This document shows, one piece after another, positions 12,457 to 23,489 of a DNA stretch of 64,000 nt. The translations under genes were made by a program, and so were the position numbers. Source of the stretch: Knoxdaviesia capensis (lineage: Eukaryota; Ascomycota; Sordariomycetes; Microascales; Gondwanamycetaceae); contig LNGK01000007.1 in the NCBI GenBank assembly GCA_001510575.1, positions 2,164,151 to 2,228,150 of the forward strand, given 5' to 3'. Within the stretch, counting starts at the first letter, position 1. Each line of letters opens with the position of its first letter. The notes beneath the pieces are model-generated. The model saw nothing but the letters and a program-made list of their open reading frames with translations, did not search any database and was not told the DNA's origin.

Positions 12457-13290
12457 GGGGGGTGTAAAGGCGAGCAAATCAACGGAAAAGCAAGAATAAG
12501 AAAAAGAAAAAGAAGGGAAAAAAAAATCGGGGTGTGGGCGTGCTTGGTCCCGTCTGCTGTGGTGCGGCGGCGCCGCGGTGGTGAAGCGTCGGTGTGGTGC
12601 GTTGAAGAGAGATGTGTTCCTTTTGGGGGACCTCGCTCTCCGTGTCACACCGAGAGTCCATCTTCGGGGGGCAGATGAGATGAATTGATCATTTCAGCGT
12701 CTCATCTTCCCTTCTTCTTTCTTCTCTCTCTCTCTCTCCATTCATACATTGGCTAGTGTAGCATCCGCACGCTACCGTCCTGTTTTTGAGCAGATATATT
12801 TCTTTCCTCCTTTGGCATGTACCGTGTTCCTTTTTGTTGCGTGGGCGATTAGAATACTCCGGAAATTCCTAATGTCCATTCATTTTCCTGGTTCCCTCCT
12901 TCGAGGTCTGTGTTTGCACAGATCACATGGCTATAAATTACAATCTACACATAGAATTAGTGCTGGTGTCTCTCGTGAAGCTCGATGTCGACAGCATGAA
13001 TCACTTGTCGACGTGAATCACAGGAATAGTGTCAACTGGACGATTGTTCAAACTAATTTCATGTGATTGTTGTCTGGGGTCCCAGTATCGAACAGACGAG
13101 GAATACACGATCCAATCAAGTCCACTCCGCAATCCAAAAAGTCTAGATCCAAAAATGCATGAATCACCACCGACATCCAATTCCGTAGCTACTGCTAAAC
13201 ATAAAAAACTCGGGTATCAAATCACACCACCACGGCCACCACCACCAACACAGAGTAGTTCCGGTCTACCTCCACACATCTCTCATCTAT
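12457..13290. other. Convergent intergenic region, MBF1 and cdt1 3' flanks
   Basis: No gene. An A-rich run (12482-12530) and a CT run (12725-12740) occur just downstream of the MBF1 stop codon; both genes must terminate within this gap. Confidence 0.6.
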
Positions 13291-15009
13291 CTACACCAAC
13301 GCCAGCGCCGCCGCCGCGCGCTCGCGAATCACCCGGTCAACAGGCTGCAGCGCGCGCTGCAGAACGACATTCTCGCGGCCGCCAACGGTCAGCACGCGCA
13401 CCCACTCGGGCGCGACCTCGCCGGCCAGCACCAGCAGGCTCTCGCGCGCCTCGGCGGCGGCCACCGGCACGCGCAGCGAGTCGCGCAGCTTCGCGAGCAC
13501 GGCGGCCATGGCGAAGGCCTGGCGCGCGGCGCCGGGCGCCGACGACAGGCTGAGCATCGACAGCACGGCCGCGATGTCTGGGATGCGCTGGATGGCGGAC
13601 TGGCGCTGCAGGGCCGCGGCGGTCGGCGGCGCGGGGAGGAGCGCGCGCGCGCGCTCTTTCTGGCGGATGCGGGCGAGCAGGTCGGGGCTGGGCGCGGTGG
13701 GCGCCGCGGCGGCCGCGGGCGCGGGGGCGCTGGTTGCGGGCTGGGCGGGGGCTGACGCCTCGGCCGGTGTTGCCGCGGCCGCCGCGGCCGCGGCGGCGCG
13801 CGCACGCACGCCGGCTTTGATCTCGGCGAGGGCGCGGTGGCCGCGCGAGAGAATCGGGTGCGACACCGCGGCCGCGGCCGCGTGGGCGGTGATCGGCGCC
13901 TGCGGCACATCCGAGATCGACAGCGTGTCCAGCTGCAGGTCCATAGCGTCGTCGTCATCCCCGCTGTTGCGGGTGGCGGCCGCCGCGCCGCCGGCCGGGG
14001 CCGCCTGGCCGGCCGCCAGCTCGCGCAGCTGGGCCTCGAAGCGGCGGGCAAAGCGCGTCTCGTCCAGCGGCGACATGAACACCGTCGGCGCCACCTCTAT
14101 GCACACGCGCCCCTGGCCGTAATCGGCCATGGAAAACGGCGCCGTCTCGCCACCACCGCCTCCTTCCCCAGCCTCCTTCGCAGTCCCCGGAGGTGGGGCC
14201 GCCGGCGCGGCGTGCAGCCCCACACACCGGCGCAGATCCTCGACGGTGACGGCGCGCTTGCCCCACGTGCGCGACACATCGGGCATCAGCTCGGCCAGGG
14301 CAAACGGCACGTGGCGGCCGTTGTGGGCGACGCGGAACACCATCGTCTTCAGGAAGGCGCGGTTGAGCTCGGCCAGTTCGGCCAGAGCGGGTGGCAGGTC
14401 GGCGAACGGGCCGGAGTCGGGGGTCTTGGCTGCAGCGGCGGCAGCCTTGCGGAACATGTCGTCGATGCGGGCATTGCGGCCGCCGCTGGGGGTTGTGGTA
14501 GCCCCTGCCACCAGGGTGCGTTTCGACGGTGTGGACTTGGTGATACGGCCCCGGGGGGTGGTGGCCGGCGTCTTCGCTTTGGGTCTGGGGAGTGCGCGCA
14601 GGTTGATTGGGCCGGACGGGGTGCGGAGCGGCTGCGGCAGGCCGGTCGCGGCTGCGTCCTTGTCGGTGTCGGACGACACCGGGCCGGAGGCCGATGGTTG
14701 CTGCTCCTCACGCACCGCCCTGCGCACGCGTTTCTGGGGAGTCGCCGCCGTTGCTCTCGCCGGGGCGGTGCTAGATGCCGATAGAGCCGCACCATCCTCG
14801 TCGTCTTCGGCCGAGGTCTTTCTCTTCTTGGGGTTGGGGGTCGACACTGCCGCCGGTGCGGGCCGGGCGACTTCTACCACGGCGGGCTTGGCGAGCACCG
14901 AAGCTGGGCCAGCGACCTTGGAGACTCGGGTGAAGGAAGTGATGGTCCGCACCGCGGTGGTGGTGGCAGCTGCCGCCGAGGAGGCTTTGCGGATGCTGCG
15001 GCGGGCCAT
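13291..15009 (-). CDS. cdt1: DNA replication licensing factor Cdt1
   Basis: An intronless 572-residue protein starting at 15009 (MARRSIRKASS). The first 190 residues are basic and disordered. The middle part (about residues 195-340), starting at DLPPALAELAELNRAF and running through PFALAELMPDVSRTWGKRAV and VEDLRRCVGL, matches the Cdt1 central winged-helix fold. A long Ala/Pro linker (about 385-450) leads to the C-terminal winged helix, which opens with LLARIRQKERAR and includes LRVPVAAAEARESLLVLAGE and EVAPEWVRVL; this order is diagnostic of the Cdt1 C-terminal, MCM-binding domain. Cdt1 loads the MCM2-7 helicase at origins in G1 with ORC and Cdc6. A GRNARIDDMFRKA segment near residue 185 resembles a degenerate PCNA-interacting box. 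The identification rests on motif recall, not a search. Confidence 0.8.
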   Translation of the reverse strand: MARRSIRKASSAAAATTTAVRTITSFTRVSKVAGPASVLAKPAVVEVARPAPAAVSTPNPKKRKTSAEDDEDGAALSASSTAPARATAATPQKRVRRAVREEQQPSASGPVSSDTDKDAAATGLPQPLRTPSGPINLRALPRPKAKTPATTPRGRITKSTPSKRTLVAGATTTPSGGRNARIDDMFRKAAAAAAKTPDSGPFADLPPALAELAELNRAFLKTMVFRVAHNGRHVPFALAELMPDVSRTWGKRAVTVEDLRRCVGLHAAPAAPPPGTAKEAGEGGGGGETAPFSMADYGQGRVCIEVAPTVFMSPLDETRFARRFEAQLRELAAGQAAPAGGAAAATRNSGDDDDAMDLQLDTLSISDVPQAPITAHAAAAAVSHPILSRGHRALAEIKAGVRARAAAAAAAAATPAEASAPAQPATSAPAPAAAAAPTAPSPDLLARIRQKERARALLPAPPTAAALQRQSAIQRIPDIAAVLSMLSLSSAPGAARQAFAMAAVLAKLRDSLRVPVAAAEARESLLVLAGEVAPEWVRVLTVGGRENVVLQRALQPVDRVIRERAAAALALV

Positions 15010-15883
15010 TGTGGAAGGTGTCGGGCGAAGCTGGATATGGAATGATGCAGATGAGTGTATCGAGAGGGGAGGAGCGAGATTGATAGCTGTGATGGTGAGT
15101 GATACTGCGGGAAGGAAGACACAGCCAATGCACTAGGTGAAGATGTTGGTGAATAGGTTTATCTCAGACAGCCACGATGCACAAGATAAGAATTAGGGAG
15201 GATATGTGTAAACAGGAGAAAGTGCAAAGGGTGTTGATAAGAAGGAGAAGGTGAGGATGTCTTGTTTTGTTGTGTGGAAGGAGAAGAAAAAATTGAAAAT
15301 AAAAGAGTAAGGAAAGACCCAGGGAGATCGTCAACTTCTTGCCAGCAGAAGGTGGTCGCTCGCGCCTGCTCTGTTGCTGAGTAAAATTTGGAAGGGATTC
15401 ACAGGCACGCGCGACCGACGCGCGAACATTTTGGCCGTGAAAACTCGCTGCTATCATTGGCTCCAGGCGTCTTCGGACCCCTGAAATACACGCAGGCCAA
15501 TTATCCCAGCTCACATTGTTCCCTCTGCCAACCTGCCCCCCAGTGCCCACTCGCAGCCCTGGAGACATGGCCTGGCACGTCCCACATGCGCTGTATTTTT
15601 CCCAGGCCGCTTCGATTGACTGCCTTGGTAGAACAGACACTTTTGACCGGGTCATTCTCCAGCTGTACGAGGTTGACCTCTCACGGCTGAGCAAGACAGA
15701 AATCACTGTAAACACCGGGCTGCCGAGCCTTAGGAACCTTTAGTCATTCGAATTCACTTATTCAACGGTCAATAGATCTTCATTGGTCAGAAAATCCACC
15801 CAGGATGTCCTGTTAGAACTGGGCTGGGTGCATGACTCTACGCTGGAGAGCATTTTTTCTTGTCTGATTTTCGTGCAGTGGAG

Positions 15884-15907
15884 ACGCGTTTCACTTCTAC
15901 AACGCGT
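15884..15907. promoter_or_regulatory. Pair of ACGCGT (MluI cell-cycle box) motifs
   Basis: ACGCGT occurs at 15884-15889 and again at 15902-15907, about 0.9 kb upstream of the cdt1 start codon; partial ACGCGC cores lie at 15407-15412 and 15418-15423. MBF binds ACGCGT, and cdt1 is a known MBF target in fission yeast. Function here is inferred, since the hexamer is not rare in this GC-rich DNA. Confidence 0.35.
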
Positions 15908-15933
15908 CGCGGGTAGTCGCGCCAGAAACCCTG

Positions 15934-15946
15934 TAGGGTTAGGGTT
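15934..15946. promoter_or_regulatory. Telobox (TAGGGTTAGGGTT)
   Basis: Two telomere-type repeats in tandem, 27 bases after the second ACGCGT box. Tbf1-type proteins bind such internal TTAGGG units in fungal promoters; binding here is inferred. Confidence 0.45.
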
Positions 15947-16262
15947 CAGTACTGTCGGGAAAGGCCCGCTGTTTATTTGGCAGTTTTTCTGATTTGGGCT
16001 TTGGAGGCCAGTCTGCATGATCTTATATCTGGTTTACTTTTTATCTTTACGAGGATAGGATCTTTTATTCATAAAAAACCCCGATCATGATATGGAAGAC
16101 GACCTGTTGAATATTGGAATAATTCATGTTATATTATCCTTTGTACAGCCGGAAGTTCATGACAAAGAACAAGGCTGCGATGAACAGCCTGGGGAACAAT
16201 GATGGACGCAATATGGATTTACGAAGAACCTAGTATGGGAAGGGAAGCCTTGGAAGGCATCA

Positions 16263-16292
16263 GGGATCCAGACAGGAGGAAGCCTGGATCCC
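16263..16292. repeat. Perfect 9-bp inverted repeat (hairpin)
   Basis: GGGATCCAG at 16263-16271 and CTGGATCCC at 16284-16292 with a 12-base loop. No gene ends here, so a terminator role is not evident. Confidence 0.5.
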
Positions 16293-16680
16293 ATGGGGGA
16301 TAAGAAGGAAGCTTTCCCCCCATCCATTCTAGCATAGTATTTCATAGCCATCAACTACTCATCTTGTTTTTTACCCCCTACCTTTGTGAATGGTATTGAC
16401 TGCAAAGTTACGCTTCCAATTCTAACCGCTTTTCCTGTATTCGAACACGACCTGAAAGAAGAAAAAGAAAAAAAGGGAAAAAAAAGGGAAAAAAAGAAGA
16501 AAAAACAAAGAGGAGGATGTGGTGTGGGACAGTTGGGAGACAGTCCAAAGTCTGCGGGCAGGAAGACGAGGTGAGACGAGGCCGAGAGAACACCCACTCG
16601 ATGCACATCATTGTCACGGACGCATCCAGATTTGCGTGGTCCAGGCGATGCGCCGTGCTTGTTGTTGTCCGGGTTAACAG

Positions 16681-16731
16681 GAAGAGAAGAGGAAGAGGAG
16701 GGGGAGGAGGAGGAGGAGGAGGAGGAGGGGA
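16681..16731. repeat. GGA/GAA purine trinucleotide tract
   Basis: A polypurine run dominated by AGG units. Confidence 0.75.
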
Positions 16732-17145
16732 AAGCGCCAAATTTCACAAACGCGCTGCGACGAGAAGCCAAAGCCAGAGACGAGACCCGCCAACTCGCCG
16801 CTCTCTCGCCGCGTGGCAGATGTCCCCTGCAGCACCGCCGAGCGAGCCTGCACACCAGCGACCGAACGAATAGGCCCCGACGACCGAGGACACTCCAGAC
16901 AGCAGCACCGAGAACCTGCGTCTGGCCCGATCCCATCTCAGACCCCGCAATACACGTCCCCCAGATCCGGCCCTGCGACTCGCCCCCCCCACTCACACCA
17001 CTCACACCACCACCAGCGACTAGGACCAGCAGCAGACACAGTTTGACCCGGTCCACTATCCCGCTCTCCTCCCCTCTCAAAAGCAGCCAGAAGACATCCT
17101 GATACATAAAAACAAACAAACAGACCAAGCCGAAATTGCAGGTCC

Positions 17146-17185
17146 GCGCCCACGCCCACGCCCACGCCCACGCCCACGCCCACGC
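17146..17185. repeat. CCCACG hexanucleotide array
   Basis: About six tandem copies; read on the minus strand it gives an alternating Ala-Trp peptide, which is an artefact of the repeat. Confidence 0.85.
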
Positions 17186-17319
17186 TCGCTCTCGGCGGTT
17201 CTCCCTACGCCCGACAGTCCAGTCCCCCGAAGAGGCGCCGCCAGGGTGTGTTCGTGCATGTTCTCGATCAAACACGCTTATGCTGTGTTGGATCTTCCTC
17301 TATACAGTACAGTGAGGAG

Positions 17320-17321
<2 letters not shown>

Positions 17322-17367
<46 letters not shown>

Positions 17368-17450
17368 CTTTCACACACTGAGTGAGTTGCGTTGCTGTTC
17401 TCTCTCTCTCTCTCTCTCCCCTTTCACACACTGAGTGAGTTGCGTTGCTG
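17322..17450. repeat. CT microsatellite with a duplicated 53-bp unit
   Basis: A CT run starts at 17322. The segment 17345-17397 (CT run plus a 33-base unique tail that begins CCCCTTTCACAC and ends GTTGCTG) is repeated directly at 17398-17450 with an offset of exactly 53 bases and little or no divergence in the tail, indicating a recent tandem duplication. Confidence 0.8.
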
Positions 17451-18897
17451 TATTACCGTGCTCTGGAGAGAGTGAAGTGGGCAAAAGTCAGTGGACTGTT
17501 GGGTCCGCCACCGGCCCCACCCGAGGTCCCGGGTCGCCGGGACCCGGGCCGCCACTAACTCCCAAACTAACACTCGGGACCTATTTTAGTAGTCCCGCGA
17601 AGTCAGCAACTGCGAAAAGCTCGAGTACATATGGCCCACATCTACGCTCGTGGCATCCTCACTCACAGGCCACCAACAATGCCATTCACAGACGAACACA
17701 CGCATTCCAGAAAGAGGAGCAATGGAAACAAAAAGAATCAATAAGAAAAAAAAAGTCTAGTGATACAGCTGCAGTTTTCGGAGAAACGGACTCCCTAGAA
17801 CCAGGGCTGGCGCCCATGTAATAATAATAGCCCATTTCCCCTTCTGTAAATCCCTTTCGTGTATCAAAACAGACGTGTCTCAACCTCCCCCTTCCAGGGT
17901 TGGTCAGAGACAGCAATTAATTCATGCCGTGAGCCAGCCATATAACCTCTATAAAAAGCAAAGCAAGGAAAAGAACGGACAGAAAGAAAAAAAAAGAAAA
18001 AAAAAAGGGAGACAAGACGCCAATTACTCCCCTCTAGAAGCACTGATGGCCGTATAACCATGGCGCAAAGGCCAAGAAAGAAGACGCAAGAAACAAGACA
18101 TAACAAAGCAAAGAGGACAGATAGAGAAAATCCGAGAGTGATAACAGAGAGAGAGACTGCTGAGGTGGAAATGACGAGGATGAGAGGACAGGGAGGCTTG
18201 GCTGTTCTGGGCGAAATCGGCCTAGCTTTCCCCACGCGCAACAGTCAAGGCCAAGGCCGGAGTAAGCTATCTCCACAAAGAGAAACCAACAGGTGCACAC
18301 CCCCCGGTCGGTAGCATTGGGGTTGCTAGAGCAGAAAAAGGAAGCAGAGCCAGGATTAAGACCACAGAGTGTATCAAAAGACTGCTTCTGGAAGGAAGGA
18401 CTTTGGGAGGTGCGTGGGGGGACCAGAATATTTGGGGGAGAAAAAAGATTCTGTCACAAATATACCACCCTGTTCGGTCATGGCTTTTTGCCCCCTTTCT
18501 TGGGGGGGACGAGAAAGCTGAAGAGGGGAGGGTGTCGGGGAAAGAAAATGTGATAGTGAAGGGGGAGAATGAAAGCGGACGAAAAAGCCGAGGTGACGAG
18601 GACGCGAGAGAGAGAACATGGGAGCTATTGGAGAGGACAAAGCGAGCCGAGGTGTTTGCGTGAATATCAAGTGATTGTGGGAAGGAGGAGTTTTCGGGTT
18701 TGATTCGGTGGTCCACGTCCCAACGAAAAAAGAAGAAGAGATTTTTAAGGCACAGACAGGCTACCCCAGTTTCTCCCCCGGCCCCTGGAAGATTCGGATT
18801 CGGGCTAGAGGGAGAGTGAGGGTGAGAGAAGGAGAAAACTTTTCGAGGGTTTTTTTCCCTTGGTCAATCTGCGAAGAAGCTCCTTCACTCGTCCCAA

Positions 18898-19140
18898 TTA
18901 GCTGCGTAGGGCGGTCGGAGCCGGCGCCCACTTTTCGTGCATGAAGCTGACGGGGCTCGGGGGAGGAGGCGCGGGAACGCTGTACTCGGTCTCGCAGATG
19001 GAGCGGATGGGAGTGGATGGCCGGTCCATCGCCAGAGTCTTGCTGAGGTTGGAGAAGAACGACTCGGCCAGGACGGGGCGCTGGGGAATGGGGACGGCGA
19101 TGGGCGCCACGATGTGAGGAGCGGACATGGTGGTGGACAT
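18898..19140 (-). CDS. Possible small Pro/Ser-rich protein (80 aa), unknown
   Basis: An 80-residue frame from the ATG at 19140. It contains PIAVPIPQRPVLAESFFSNL, a short helical SKTLAMDRP segment, a Pro run (VPAPPPPSPVSF) and ends MHEKWAPAPTALRS. The composition looks coding rather than repeat-derived, and a start (MSTTMSAP) and stop frame it neatly. There is no signal peptide or membrane helix. A long A/G-rich strand upstream may be its 5' leader. I do not recognise a family. It could be a short conserved fungal protein, or a chance frame. Confidence 0.45.
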   Translation of the reverse strand: MSTTMSAPHIVAPIAVPIPQRPVLAESFFSNLSKTLAMDRPSTPIRSICETEYSVPAPPPPSPVSFMHEKWAPAPTALRS

Positions 19141-20095
19141 TGTGAGAGGAGAGGGTGGATGTATGGAAGTGAGGGCTGGTTGAAAATGGAGGATTTGGCG
19201 GGTAAAGATGGTGAGTACAGGATATTTGAATGGTGAGGCTGGAGAATGAAACGAACAACGAAGGCGGGAGAGGATGTCAGAGACAGAAGCAAGAAACAGT
19301 TGCGCACGGGAGGAGAGAGAACGAGACGGATGAGGAGAGCAGAAGTGTGAGTGAAAGATGAGAATGAGAAAATGAGAGAGAGAAAAGAAGAGGGAAGATC
19401 AGGGAACAGACGGGGAGAGATGGAGACAAGTTATATAAGTTGAAAAGGACAGGAACAAGAAGGGAAGGAGAGAGAGATGATCGGGACCAATAAATCCGGG
19501 GGAAGGCAGGGAGGAAAAAAAAAGAGGAAGAAAAATGCCCCAGAAAATCCAGGTGCTGGTCCGTCCTTCCTTCCTTTCTGACTCTGGTCTGACTTTCTGA
19601 CTCTCAGACTCTGAGCCTTGTCTGAGGGAGTCTGGCGCTCTTTCTCTCTCTCACTCTCTGGATGGCTCCTTCCTGGGCGGGCCACAAACAGACACGCACT
19701 CACATACAAACACAGCGCAGTTTGCTTCGACTCCTTTCTCCTCCCTTCTCCGATCTCCAAAACAACCAGGAAGGCAGGGCAGGGGACAAAAAACACACCC
19801 CCCCCCGACCAGCCAACCAGTTTGGCGGATGTTCTTGTCCACCCCCTTTACCGGAGAGCCACAGACCGTCGTTAGCAAGGTGCTGTTGCACTTACATGTA
19901 CTGCACAGTAGTATACAGGCACTCTGCTACGAGATAGAGACAAGCTTCGACGTGCGTGTCTCCAATGGCAGATACACACATACTGTACACATACACTCAC
20001 TCACACACGCCCACACACCGCAAGATAATAACGCCTGGAGATCACCGCCTTCGTCCTATTCGTCTCATTCGTCTCGGACTGTCTAGATACGGGGG

Positions 20096-20118
20096 AACAC
20101 ACACACACACACACACAC
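20096..20118. repeat. AC dinucleotide microsatellite
   Basis: About eleven AC units. Confidence 0.8.
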
Positions 20119-23100
20119 TTACTGTTGAGAGCTGTGCCAGAAACCGTGGTTCTACGAGGACGACCACGAAAAACAAATGATGGCGAGACAACTCGCTGGT
20201 TTCTGGCCAGGGTAACACACAACGAAACACACCACCCAAACAGGCTGGACTTGCGCACACGCCCCAAGGAAGGGAAAAAGACGAGAGGTGAGACTTGTGG
20301 GGGAAGGGTGTGTGGACAGAGAAGACAGAGAAGACAGAGCAGTGGAATTTGGGGTACTCTGGCCAACGTGGAGGGAACAGGAGTCGGTCAGCGTCAGCAA
20401 GTACTGGTACGGAGTGAAGACGAGCGTTCGTGTGTCTACGAAGGAGTCCATAGACACAAACCATCTGCATCGTCTCTTCGCGGACTTGCGCCGGCCCAGT
20501 GGCATATTGCAGCTCTCTTGCCAGATTGTCAGATCTGACCTCATACAATCTGCCAGACTGCGTCACCTCGATCTTCTAGGAGGAAGGAAAGGGCCATAAA
20601 GCAGAGATTAAGGAGTATACTACTATACGTATATACCTGATGTACAGTACATAGTATGTTGTGTATGAACAGTACTCGTAGGAAGCACCAAAATGCCCCT
20701 CTCGTGTCCCAGCCAGCCAAAAAGTGCTGGCCAACATCTGGGGTAGCATCAAGCCCGCATTCTATAAGAAAAGTCCGGGGAAAGCGAATTCTTTTCTTTC
20801 TCTTTTTCTTGGGTCAGGTCCCTGGAAAAACTGCCAAGCTAAAGGAAGGGGGAAGGGGGGGGCGGCAACAGCACGAGAGCATTGAAAACAAACGTGTGTT
20901 TGCTATGCTCACTCTGTGGACAATCATCGCATCATCCTCGTTCATGCGCCGGCCTTTTTTTTTTTGCTTTTTCTTTTCTTCTTTTTTCTTCTTGTTTTTT
21001 CCCGCTCACTCAGATTCCGAGGCTGCTACTAACCATATGAACAGTGGCCGGGGACTCTGCAAGGCCGACAGTCCTGGGCGGGCCAGGCCCCGGGGAGAAA
21101 CGGGAAACACCCGCCGACCCATGCGCTGTCCCCATGTCGAGTGGTGGTCTTTTGGCCTCCATTTCTTGCTTCCGGTTTGAGCAGCGGCGCTGAGTTTGGA
21201 CGGGCTGGCGGTGGGTGAGCGGACGAGCAAAGGGAGTCAAAGACACCCAGAACAGGAAACGAACCCTCCGCAAAAGGACAATGCGGAGGAAAACTTTTCA
21301 CGACGCTGCGTGTTGCTCCTTCTCGGGCCGGAGTATCTTTTTCATTACATGGACTTTATGTTCCAGCTTGCGTTGTGTCTTCATGGTTTCTTTTTCGGGC
21401 GGCGTGGTTCTGTATAATCTCTCCATAAGTCAGGAGCTTTTGAAACCTCCGTCTGCAGCCACCGCCAGAAGAACAGAAGAAAGCAAAGGCAATAACGATA
21501 GAATGGGTGTTAGACACAGGCGCGTGGGGGGAAAGAGGGAAAGAAAGACGACGAGTGCGGTGATACCACCAGCCAGAGAAGCTGTAAACGAGCCGATTAC
21601 CTGATTCTGCCATTTTGTGTCTTCTTCTGCGTCTTCACTACCCACTACACCTGATGACCAGTCTTGCAGTCAGCCTTCTTTCTTGACCTCTCCCTCTCTT
21701 ACTCCGTAAGCTCTCTCGTGGCGGTTTGTGGATGGGGCCTCTCGGGTTGTGTATCTTTCTGGGACAGCCAATTTCACCCAGAACGGGGGAGACGATAGCA
21801 TCATGTTGGAGTCATAGCTGATCCTGCTCTGAGCTCTCTGTCCTTTTGGAGTGTCCGAGGGGTGTCGCGGCTTTGACCTTTTTTTTTGTGCCTGTTGGAG
21901 CAGACATCCTTGGAGGCACACGTTCCTGCTTTTCGCGAATTTACATATTTACCCCAGACTTTCTTTTTTTTCTTTCTCGCTCGCCAACTGCATGCACCCT
22001 GTTTGTTGGGGTTTTGGTTTCTGGGACGGCTCGCCGTGGGTCCCTCACGCCTCACCCCCTTCGAACTCTTCGTCCCGAATAGGTTAGAGAAGATGTTTGA
22101 AGGGCTGTTTGCTAGCTGCTGAGGGGTGTGTTGGCTGGCCGGAATGTTTCCTGTGGTGTTTGTGGGGAGTGATGTGTAGGCCGGACGGGTATAAAGTGGT
22201 TCTCTCTGGCCTTCCACATATCAAGATAAAGAGACCAGAGTGTTTTGACGAAAACGAAAAAGGCCTGAACAAACGGGAGGAGAGACACGGCAGCTACTTT
22301 TTTCATCCTCGCTGCGTAAAACTGTCCCACACTTCGTTCCGTTTGTGTACAACACACACACACACACGGCCAGCCTCGCGAAGCCTCATCCAATCTTTCC
22401 AAACACCGACGGCCACGTAGGTGAGGCAAGTGAGGCAGGGCACTTTGCACGGCGAAGCGAAGCCACCTGTGCTGGAGAAGAAGTGCACAGAAAAGCTCTG
22501 GTGCCTGAGCTTACGCGGGGCCATCCATATCTAATCTGAACACCCAAGGGAACGAAGGGGAGGAAGACAAATAGAAGGACCAAAAAAAAAAAAAAAAGAA
22601 AAAGAAACAACTACAAAACGCGGCGGGCAAGCATACTCTGTCTGTCATGCTTCCCTCCCATCTCCCCCCACCCGGAACTTGGCCCCGTTGGCGCCACGAT
22701 CTTCGGGGGGCGTGTGTGGTTGTGTTGTAGCTTGTGTGTTGTGTGTGTATGTGTGGGGGGGAGTTTGGGGCGGGTGAGAGGGTGGTGGTGGTGCCCAAAC
22801 AGGGCTTTCGATAGTTTCAGGCGCCGTTTGCCTTTCTGTTGCTTTCCATGATCAGAACGGACGCTGGAGTTTCGTACACGGAGCAGTAAGACGGACGTGT
22901 GAGTGTGCGCCAGATTGGGCTTGCTGGCCCGCCCAGGCAGCAGACACGGTTTGGATGTAATCCTGATCGCCACAGAGGGAAACTCTGTGCAATGAAAACC
23001 TGGGGGCGGGTTCCGTGTCTACTCAAGTCACAGCGGCAGACAAAAAAAAACAATAGAAGGCAAATTTGCTATGGGGTAAGACTATATGTCTAATATGGGC

Positions 23101-23353
23101 GGGTGGGTGTCCATACGTTGAGTAAATTGGGATGATCGGCCGTGGTACTACATGTCCATTTAGGCGAGCGTGAAGAATTGCTGGCGCACTGGGGGAACTT
23201 TGGGGCAGTAACATTGACGTAATGGAGGAGATCCGCAGGCCTTGGGGTTCTACGATGCCAGAAAGTCGGTTTAGCATTTCGAAAAGGGGGGACTGCGACT
23301 TTCTTGTCTAACAACACGAAGTGAAAATGTGTAAGTTGGGATTTGGGGCAAAG

Positions 23354-23362
23354 TTAGGGTTA
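23354..23362. promoter_or_regulatory. Telobox (TTAGGGTTA) 48 bases upstream of tRNA-Glu
   Basis: A single TTAGGGTTA directly upstream of the tRNA-Glu gene. Regulatory role inferred from the general enrichment of this word in the window. Confidence 0.4.
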
Positions 23363-23409
23363 CGATGAGACGCGTTTATAGGGAAGTCCATTAGTCAGAG
23401 TTTTCATAA

Positions 23410-23489
23410 TCCGATATGGTCTAGTGGCTAGGATACCTCGCTCTCATGTTAGATCCGAGGTGGCCGGGGTTCAATTCCCCGTGTCGGAG
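23410..23489 (+). tRNA. tRNA-Glu (anticodon CTC) with an 8-base intron
   Basis: The acceptor stem TCCGATA pairs with TGTCGGA (one G-U) and G is the discriminator. The D arm is TGGTCTAGTGGCTAGGATA, the anticodon stem is CCTCG/CGAGG, and the T arm GGGG-TTCAATT-CCCC ends the molecule. The anticodon loop reads CT-CTC-A followed by TGTTAGAT and then C. A normal 7-base loop is restored if TGTTAGAT (8 bases) is an intron at the canonical position after base 37. Mature length is 72. Box A (TGGTCTAGTGG) and box B (GGTTCAATTCC) are both present. Confidence 0.93.

Larger units (their letters stand above)
15010..18897. other. 3.9 kb gene-free region upstream of cdt1
   Basis: It contains the cdt1 promoter, two ACGCGT boxes, a telobox pair, a small perfect inverted repeat (16263-16271 with 16284-16292), a GGA tract, a hexanucleotide array and a duplicated CT-rich unit. 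Open frames here are translations of these repeats. Confidence 0.6.
19141..23409. other. 4.3 kb gene-free region
   Basis: I see no gene. Contents: an AC tract (20096-20118), a shorter one near 22351-22368, a T-rich run (20950-21000), GTAC-rich words around 19897-19920 and 20625-20650, and a telobox at 23354 next to the tRNA gene. Overlapping open frames on both strands carry no recognisable motif. Confidence 0.55.

Noticed and set aside
13508..15136. Long plus-strand frames opposite cdt1
   Set aside because: Shadows of the GC-rich cdt1 coding strand; their Ala/Arg content follows from codon bias on the other strand.
16263..16292. Inverted repeat considered as a transposon terminal repeat
   Set aside because: Arms are only 12 bases apart, with no coding sequence between them and no target-site duplication; a hairpin at most.
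16355..17275. 306-residue minus-strand frame with Ala-Trp repeats and Ser runs
   Set aside because: Produced by the CCCACG and GGA arrays; flanks show no protein motif.
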